The translations under genes and the position numbers were made by a program. A DNA stretch of 9,590 nucleotides from JBEATZ01 sp041178545 (lineage in GTDB: Bacteria; Planctomycetota; UBA1135; UBA2386), in assembly GCA_041178545.1 (NCBI GenBank), contig JBEGVB010000028.1, positions 1 to 9,590 on the forward strand, given 5' to 3'. Every line of letters starts with the position of its first letter. The stretch's first letter is position 1. The notes beneath the pieces are model-generated. The model worked only from the letters and a program-made list of their open reading frames with translations, did not search any database and was not told the origin of the DNA. This document shows, piece after piece, positions 9,001 through 9,590 of the stretch.

Positions 9001-9316
9001 CGAACAGCAGTTCGGCGACCGTGCGTTCGGCGACAAGGTGGCGGCGTCGCCGGCACTGGTCTCGCTGTACCGCTCGGCGTCTGGCCTGGTGAACCTGATC
9101 AAGGCCGCAGCCGACGAGGACCGCGACCTCACGGGCAAGACCGTGCGCGACTCCATCAGTGCGATCACCCAGCTCACCGGGCTGCCGCTGGTCGTGCTGG
9201 CTCGCCCGCTCGGCTACTTGGTCGACTGGCAGCGCGGCAAGATCGAGCCGACCAACCCTCTTGACGTGGCCCGCGGCCTCATCACGGGCCGCGCATCCAA
9301 GGCGTCCGAGCGCTGA
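5..9316 (+). CDS. Giant phage polyvalent virion protein with embedded DNA methyltransferase and HExxH domain (5' end probably incomplete)
   Basis: This uninterrupted frame of 3103 codons ends in TGA at 9314-9316. The only start near the left edge is TTG at 5-7. The frame is also open to the window edge and no ribosome site can be seen, so the true start may lie upstream; the first in-frame ATG is at 131. Order of parts: Gly/Ala-rich helical N-terminus, cytosine-5 methyltransferase (residues 593-895), DUF7178-like region (930-1695), Ala-rich linker, HExxH at 1802-1806, charged helices, and a conserved C-terminal module with hydrophobic segments. This is the plan of very large tailed-phage proteins that are packaged in the virion and ejected with the DNA. 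That role is family knowledge plus inference; the long open frame and motifs are seen directly. Codon bias softens through much of about 1740-5090, and at 5090-5314 the frame loses coding character altogether. The continuous protein is likely, because the downstream half has no usable start of its own. Confidence 0.9.
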   Translation: MGISANLDPKSLGENLDRARELQRKRNLLIARESEDNPILASMLRTDPTFSGMASDELDKLGIIEKTWAFTKQGWLRSAQGIYYDKIRQGLADDADLARLREIEESLKSLPSDSSGQGLIGGLWYGLWGTMGQFAESTVEAAAWAAAGAGTALALGQAGPQIALPDEVLSVPGMALAFGGGGLFSHSAAVQAGLGYKSMIDMGVNHETAYQASFGLGLFNGALDAFGLGFMTKIARQEIGKIVTNAVAKELLSKPTITDGAKRFVTGTFKGSLGELATEVPQEINQIVAEAYAVFQQKKIDPSKLDEQAIEDSRQYWERIGGIIAETVRGSLLFSSFGPAIRFRNDMQRIKAAERTEKFIKDLGAGLDASQMKDRSPTQLEKFLMRLSEGSKVDSFYFKPEEFQAAMEQAGVSMSQLEELAPDVAKSFKTSIGTEAEPGTGIMEIPAHTWGARFMTTEFGKSLSQDVRVDPDGMNYREVRQLEGKTESIVEDAKRILSEKEQSDKEFVAEVDTVRTDMENMLVSAGRTTDEAVQQSLLYSYFATVYSGHEKLRPSEWHAKHGLRIVGAEGMPQAGASLQQLETEGEAAPARKVQVATFFSGVGTLEGGLTNKTAAVVVENDSATVEAYNKTHGTKFKPSDVVKIDPKTVAGRPFHASPVCKNFSAAKNARTVEKLDMDSANAVARVIDEARPPSVTIENAPEYMGTAPMKAITDALDRQGYNYDVQVVNAADYGGNQNRKRMILRALPKGQTLPPLPQKQEPGDWFESIKDLIPAQLQPLESLPANEREMIAERAERGSLDTSKPILSMGGNKAFANSGGPAPTLVSSPKMVPRVILPGQGIFELTPRMMARLMGLPDTFEVPESRTLAKKVLGNGIHAAITKNIIEPIMDAAEVSVPPSTKEVVPAAEDTTRHQLVVERGERQTGRAVISVEERAEIAAAAKKHGISAKAIEDRVREHKRAFPTAGGWAPLLFTGLDVEEQNGVKKWEPKYKAIPYSFDRDDKGKGLKKGTEAYEKRARALSSKLLDEVRALYARAEAGDKNAQKILTQASWYREMRRQLRHDFGGLGDLFADLLGATSPNTPVRENWIYALEVLQRATRGDFDALMPRWEAWADQVEAGEIEFQAWYETELARLEAKEVETEPDRARRIAAIDADVKQARVEYEQRRIAEEEKTPTGTRTLKDGTTQPKPLTLSEIREESDWRALNRNAEKAAIRAEASLYTKKAFESQPEYLRRYDEMSKLRELPDDLIPVKESGAKYGFNGRNIVRTLVDLWRTVKEENAAIGRGETAPKALNFSGNLIGFRERATIDVWAARLLNRIAGMLRVPVVAESGVAGAMLPSGETTGQFGMGQDVFAGAVQLIRADETLRRNALLENINDDDLQAIVWFLEKEVWTKNNWTSAAGEGGSFEFESALAGIADREKIAELRRVADSSLSTPKEREDAIASLDAMKRRLDRFQGMVSQETSPGWQGEGHVPTDAEQAQLQSRLSLGIKESDPNAVIVGQKVQSTQALYGGQKKRAIDLEITSREGVNIMRLWRQMLVEARDNRQDSVALSRVLRDNEDIDYTRHRPGVEIYFREGKAMDKLESVLAKLEGLGVGDYTVITDGRPVLGAMAPVVGVRFQFVPEIDVREGAEFVNLSEQELAKLMEDKASEFIRLADRVASEVGEVSHAAVLHYETRVAFNGTYQEQINVIDQEDAAASGAEAVGEGAAGRTWIGQSAREGVAAASRRAAEAAAGRPAESGPAGQRPAIAGAPVPVDAAAAQGLSPLSAPTGRGAFFPELRLAVLNKNADPSTVIHEMAHFFFTTMVRVASTEGAPAQVVQDVETLLRWFADKGGMTINAAGNLVQQWNAMSSEQQEKFHEALAYNWEVYAYEGKAPTKGLQGVFDRMRTWMIRVYKNVRDKLNPIYRAKYGSDLPMLTPEVRAVFDRMLASEETITQAEEIRRMLPLYQSLDQFLKAGFSEEQWDEYQAVLQEAHDAAVTDLTKASLSQLRWLKNARSRMLKQIQKQAAEVRSAIEEAVEREVRQEQVYMAIELLKKAPGESKLSLEAVRSMIANLDEAERTAIEKRLGVGRNGMLSTKGQDPEAMATFFGYDSADQMVRALAGALPLQEEVAARAQKEMLTNYGELATPDMLEAAVEDALHSEARARFLAVEQKFLTKSQQPVRLLVAAAKFAARRILESNTVRSLRPDRYSQAEVRAAREAEAAIRPGKDRKSGDPEAAAKAKQRQLLNNQLVEESTRAREEIDKFIEWSARLMVANEKLADRGYDVNVVMAARWILARVGLATDSQVDRTVNYLELLERYNPTLFEELRPLMARFAQGEFDYRDLTLGEFQALMDAVKSLYARAKRDREIVLGERTMAVEEAVQRMAETVAGLVPGRIAGEVEALTDQQRVGRLLLGTKGNLTRVEHLFRALDGGERGAFSELMLDELRLSLDQYRKRATEFNARLVKLLRNVPMDNRPIVSKEFGYTFTNGDADILGLLLHMGNRSNMEKVLIAGRGPGFSWATFDENGNVDPSKWMALRTRLIQEGRLREEHFDFAQNVWNMLEEIKPLLQEAHLYLEGYYFKEVPAQEFTVEFKDGTSKTYRGGYVPAAADRDLMGTAQDTETLESMVEDFKQMMPKVQFGNVKERVDNYRKRPLTLDVREIATHIDKSMRYAYVQPRIRDVLKLLKGSYEDGNGNRVSLEGMLNRIHPNLVRNVLMPWLDRAATQSLYKQGGDPLWNAVGKFLRRNTGIAVMMLNPVNALQQLTGITASMAYVKTPYLVGALKRYGQAPRDVSNFILERSDFMRDRMDNQTGSLRTDLDEMLRDPSNWTRVQAWTARKAYALQGMVQNQVDIVTWMGSYDQTMANPREGETQADLERRAVLEANSTVRLAQGSFNPEDVANYEVGTPWQRAWTQFTGYFNNVLNAIGYAKDNKARTALVTFMIPMAISEAIAKTLWGSWKMDDPEEEEWMLDGVVWDGIDIFLLSQVRGAAAFVPAVGPAVYGFIEQQFGDRAFGDKVAASPALVSLYRSASGLVNLIKAAADEDRDLTGKTVRDSISAITQLTGLPLVVLARPLGYLVDWQRGKIEPTNPLDVARGLITGRASKASER
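350..1774 (+). other. N-terminal phage-type region of the giant protein (Gly/Ala-rich segment, then charged helical region)
   Basis: Residues about 117-235 are rich in Gly, Ala and aromatic residues, with several weakly hydrophobic stretches (for example GLIGGLWYGLWGTMG and MALAFGGGGLFSHSAA). An alternating helical segment around GLGLFNGALDAFGLGF follows. Segments like this are common near the N-terminus of giant ejected phage proteins and may insert into the host envelope; that function is inferred. Residues about 240-590 are soluble, charged and helical. They end with LLYSYFATVYSG and a conserved-looking HGLRIVGAE stretch at about residues 540-570. In related phage proteins, as I remember them, that kind of stretch lies shortly before the HExxH domain. 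Here it is followed by the methyltransferase instead. Confidence 0.55.
1781..2686 (+). other. Cytosine-5 DNA methyltransferase domain within the giant protein
   Basis: Residues 593-895 carry the ordered motifs of C5 cytosine methyltransferases. Motif I is FFSGVGTLEGG (598-608, S-adenosylmethionine binding). Motif IV is ASPVCKNFS (656-664), with the catalytic Cys at 660. Motif VI is ENAPEY (698-703), corresponding to the ENV motif. Motif VIII is QNRKR (737-741), corresponding to QxRxR. Motif IX is LTPRMMARLMGLPD (845-858), and motif X is GNGIHAAI (874-881). The target-recognition part between VIII and IX is short, about 100 residues. By family knowledge the domain transfers a methyl group to C5 of cytosine in a specific DNA site; the site cannot be read from sequence. 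The residue before the catalytic Cys is Val rather than the usual Pro, and Lys follows in place of Gln. All other key residues are present, so activity is likely. No restriction endonuclease partner is visible, which favours protection of phage or host DNA over a restriction-modification pair. Confidence 0.88.
2789..5098 (+). other. DUF7178-like phage region with possible DNA-glycosylase-like core
   Basis: Residues about 930-1698 contain several conserved-looking blocks that I associate with phage proteins of the DUF7178 type. They are a short helix-turn-helix-like start (about 930-965) followed by FPTAGGWAPL; LLGATSPNTPVRENW (1075-1089); KALNFSGNL (1294-1302); TIDVWAARLL (1310-1319); DLQAIVWFLEK (1383-1393) followed by WTSAAGEGGSF (1401-1411); and a separate alpha/beta-looking part from LYGG (1515-1518) to about residue 1695. 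The block with Asp1312 resembles the catalytic-aspartate helix of HhH-GPD DNA glycosylases (the VDTHVxR type). I offer that as a hypothesis only. A highly charged, probably coiled-coil stretch (about 1108-1240) separates the SPNT and KALNF blocks. I do not know the function. Its position directly behind a DNA methyltransferase suggests a DNA-related job. Confidence 0.5.
5076..5080 (+). promoter_or_regulatory. Shine-Dalgarno sequence for the nested small gene
   Basis: AGGAA lies 7 bases before the ATG at 5088, which is ideal spacing for bacterial translation initiation. It sits inside the giant gene (codons for Gln-Glu) and decides the start of the nested ORF. The start coincides with the point where third-position G/C preference moves from the giant frame to the +1 frame, which makes chance occurrence less likely. 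Confidence 0.55.
5088..5315 (+). CDS. Nested small gene in the +1 frame, 75-residue protein of unknown function
   Basis: ATG at 5088 to TGA at 5313-5315, in the +1 frame relative to the giant gene. By hand count 66 of 75 sense codons end in G or C, against 32 of 75 for the giant frame over the same bases. Upstream of the ATG this frame reads like a Ser/Arg/Thr-rich shadow; from the ATG on it reads like a normal protein. The first 45 or so residues look amphipathic and helical (KLLERALQDGL, then LVKALRQQVAGLQKQQQ). They are followed by a Gly/Pro/Gln/Asp-rich tail ending SMLPQPRG. There is no Cys, signal peptide or membrane segment. I do not recognise the family. A small structural or accessory phage protein is possible. 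The alternative is two compensating indels that put part of the giant protein's linker in the wrong frame. The exact match of ATG, ribosome site and codon-bias switch argues for a separate gene. Confidence 0.6.
   Translation: MSSTKKTQLQVAQKLLERALQDGLGSDSPLVKALRQQVAGLQKQQQGGLPSQDQPGNDPRSQERLFLSMLPQPRG
5324..5740 (+). other. HExxH metallopeptidase-like (zincin) domain of the giant protein
   Basis: The motif HEMAH is at residues 1802-1806, inside DPSTVIHEMAHFFF. It is preceded by RGAFFPELRLAVLN, the short beta-strand lead-in that typically precedes the STxxHExxH motif of phage polyvalent proteins. His1802, Glu1803 and His1806 would be two zinc ligands and the catalytic base. The third ligand is not obvious; a glutamate in the following helical region (residues about 1850-1880) is possible. 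Such domains are common in giant phage virion proteins and may process the protein itself or host envelope proteins; no substrate can be named. Third codon positions return strongly to G/C from about 5316 onward. Confidence 0.6.
5740..7430 (+). other. Long charged helical region of the giant protein
   Basis: Residues about 1912-2475 are rich in Glu, Arg, Lys, Ala and Gln with few aromatic residues. Examples are the stretch around LKQIQKQAAEVRSAIEEAVE (about residues 2016-2035) and the AREAEAAIRPGKDRK stretch near residue 2210. The pattern suggests long helices or coiled coils with flexible breaks. I see no catalytic motif. This kind of region links the enzymatic part and the C-terminal module in giant phage proteins, and probably lets the chain pack or thread through the portal (inference). 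Confidence 0.5.
7430..9313 (+). other. Conserved C-terminal module of giant phage polyvalent proteins (possibly LPD38-type)
   Basis: Conserved-looking blocks appear in order: LLLHMGNRSN (about 2489-2498), EEHFDFAQNVWNMLEE (about 2545-2560), RGGYVP (2595-2600), RRNTGIAVMMLNPVNALQQLTG (starting at 2738), STVRLAQGSF (2879-2888) and GYFNNVLNAI (about 2911-2920). I know this succession from the C-terminal part of giant tailed-phage proteins; LPD38 is my best guess at the domain label. Hydrophobic stretches lie at about 2932-2950 (LVTFMIPMAISEAIAKTLWG) and about 2973-3000, so membrane contact during DNA entry is plausible but inferred. The protein ends in a basic tail (GLITGRASKASER). Confidence 0.6.
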
Positions 9317-9352
9317 CTCGGTGCCCGTACGAAGCCTTCCAACCCTAGAAAG
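9317..9352 (+). other. Short intergenic gap without terminator
   Basis: These 36 bases between the giant gene and the small membrane-protein gene contain no hairpin with a T-run and no promoter that I can recognise. A purine-rich GAAAG at 9348-9352 is the only candidate ribosome site. The two genes probably share a transcript. Confidence 0.5.
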
Positions 9353-9590
9353 ATGCCCGTGGAACAGACTGTCGTGAACACTTTGTTCGGCCTGGTTTCC
9401 GCCCTGTTGGGCTGGGGACTGAAGGTGATCTGGGACAGCCTGCGCCAGCTGCAGGAGACCGACAAGGAGCTGGCCGACAAGGTCAGCCAGATTGAGGTCC
9501 TCGTGGCCGGCAGGTACGTCACCCGCGAGGAGTTCACGAGTGTGGTGAATAGGCTGTTCCAGCGCTTGGACCTCGTGCTCGAGGCCCTGT
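9353..9590 (+). CDS. Small phage membrane/coiled-coil protein, lysis-region type (3' end outside window)
   Basis: The frame opens at ATG 9353 and is still open at the window end (79 full codons seen). GTG at 9359 is an alternative start: the purine run GAAAG (9348-9352) is too close to the ATG but well placed for the GTG, and the product would then begin MEQTVVNTLFG. One hydrophobic segment (about residues 11-27, LFGLVSALLGWGLKVIW) is followed by a charged helix with heptad character (28-50). Next comes YVTREEF (55-61), then another helix. Small proteins with one N-terminal membrane segment, a coiled coil and a YVxxxxF element are common in phage lysis or tail-end regions and are usually of unknown function. 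The gene follows the giant gene by 36 bases with no terminator, so co-transcription is likely. Confidence 0.75.
   Translation, partial: MPVEQTVVNTLFGLVSALLGWGLKVIWDSLRQLQETDKELADKVSQIEVLVAGRYVTREEFTSVVNRLFQRLDLVLEAL

Noticed and set aside
8485..9264. 259-codon alternative plus-strand frame
   Set aside because: Arg/Gly/Ala-rich out-of-frame translation of the conserved C-terminal module. Unlike 5088-5315, the giant frame keeps strong G/C third positions and conserved blocks here.
9317..9352. Terminator or promoter between the two genes
   Set aside because: No inverted repeat with a T-run and no convincing -35/-10 pair within 36 bases.

Overview
The window is almost entirely filled by one very long plus-strand reading frame (positions 5-9316, 3103 codons). 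A small downstream gene begins at about 9353 and runs off the right edge. GC content is high and third codon positions are mostly G or C. The giant product has the layout of the very large 'polyvalent' virion proteins of tailed phages, probably podovirus-like. It has a Gly/Ala-rich helical N-terminal part, a metallopeptidase-like HExxH motif, long charged helical stretches, and a C-terminal module that I recognise from such proteins. The small next gene has the look of phage lysis-region membrane proteins. The likeliest source is a phage or prophage of a GC-rich bacterium, perhaps a pseudomonad or other proteobacterium. The host cannot be fixed from sequence alone.

Layout of the giant protein: (a) residues 1-590 (5-1774) are the phage-type N-terminal region, probably cut at the 5' end by the window. 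(b) Residues 593-895 are a cytosine-5 DNA methyltransferase with recognisable motifs I, IV, VI, VIII, IX and X. (c) Residues 930-1695 are a phage-type conserved region resembling the family I know as DUF7178, with a possible HhH-GPD DNA-glycosylase-like core. (d) Residues 1696-1775 are an Ala/Gly/Pro-rich linker. (e) Residues 1780-1910 carry an HExxH motif. (f) Residues 1910-2480 are charged and helical. (g) Residues 2480-3103 are the conserved C-terminal module with hydrophobic segments.

The main discovery candidate is at 5088-5315. There the linker's own frame has poor codon statistics (32 of 75 codons end in G or C by hand count). The +1 frame contains a 75-codon ORF with 66 of 75 codons ending in G or C, an ATG start and an AGGAA Shine-Dalgarno sequence 7 bases upstream. 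This looks like a real small gene nested inside, and overprinted by, the giant gene. The giant protein's Ala-rich linker would then be the out-of-frame reading of that small gene.

The position of blocks (b), (c) and the nested gene suggests a cassette of about 3.5 kb. It sits between the N-terminal phage region and the HExxH domain, which in related phage proteins I would expect to be nearly adjacent. Softer codon bias through much of this stretch fits. I infer that a DNA-modification cassette was captured in frame into a virion or ejection protein gene, so that a methyltransferase and perhaps a DNA-binding or repair-like domain could be delivered with the phage genome.
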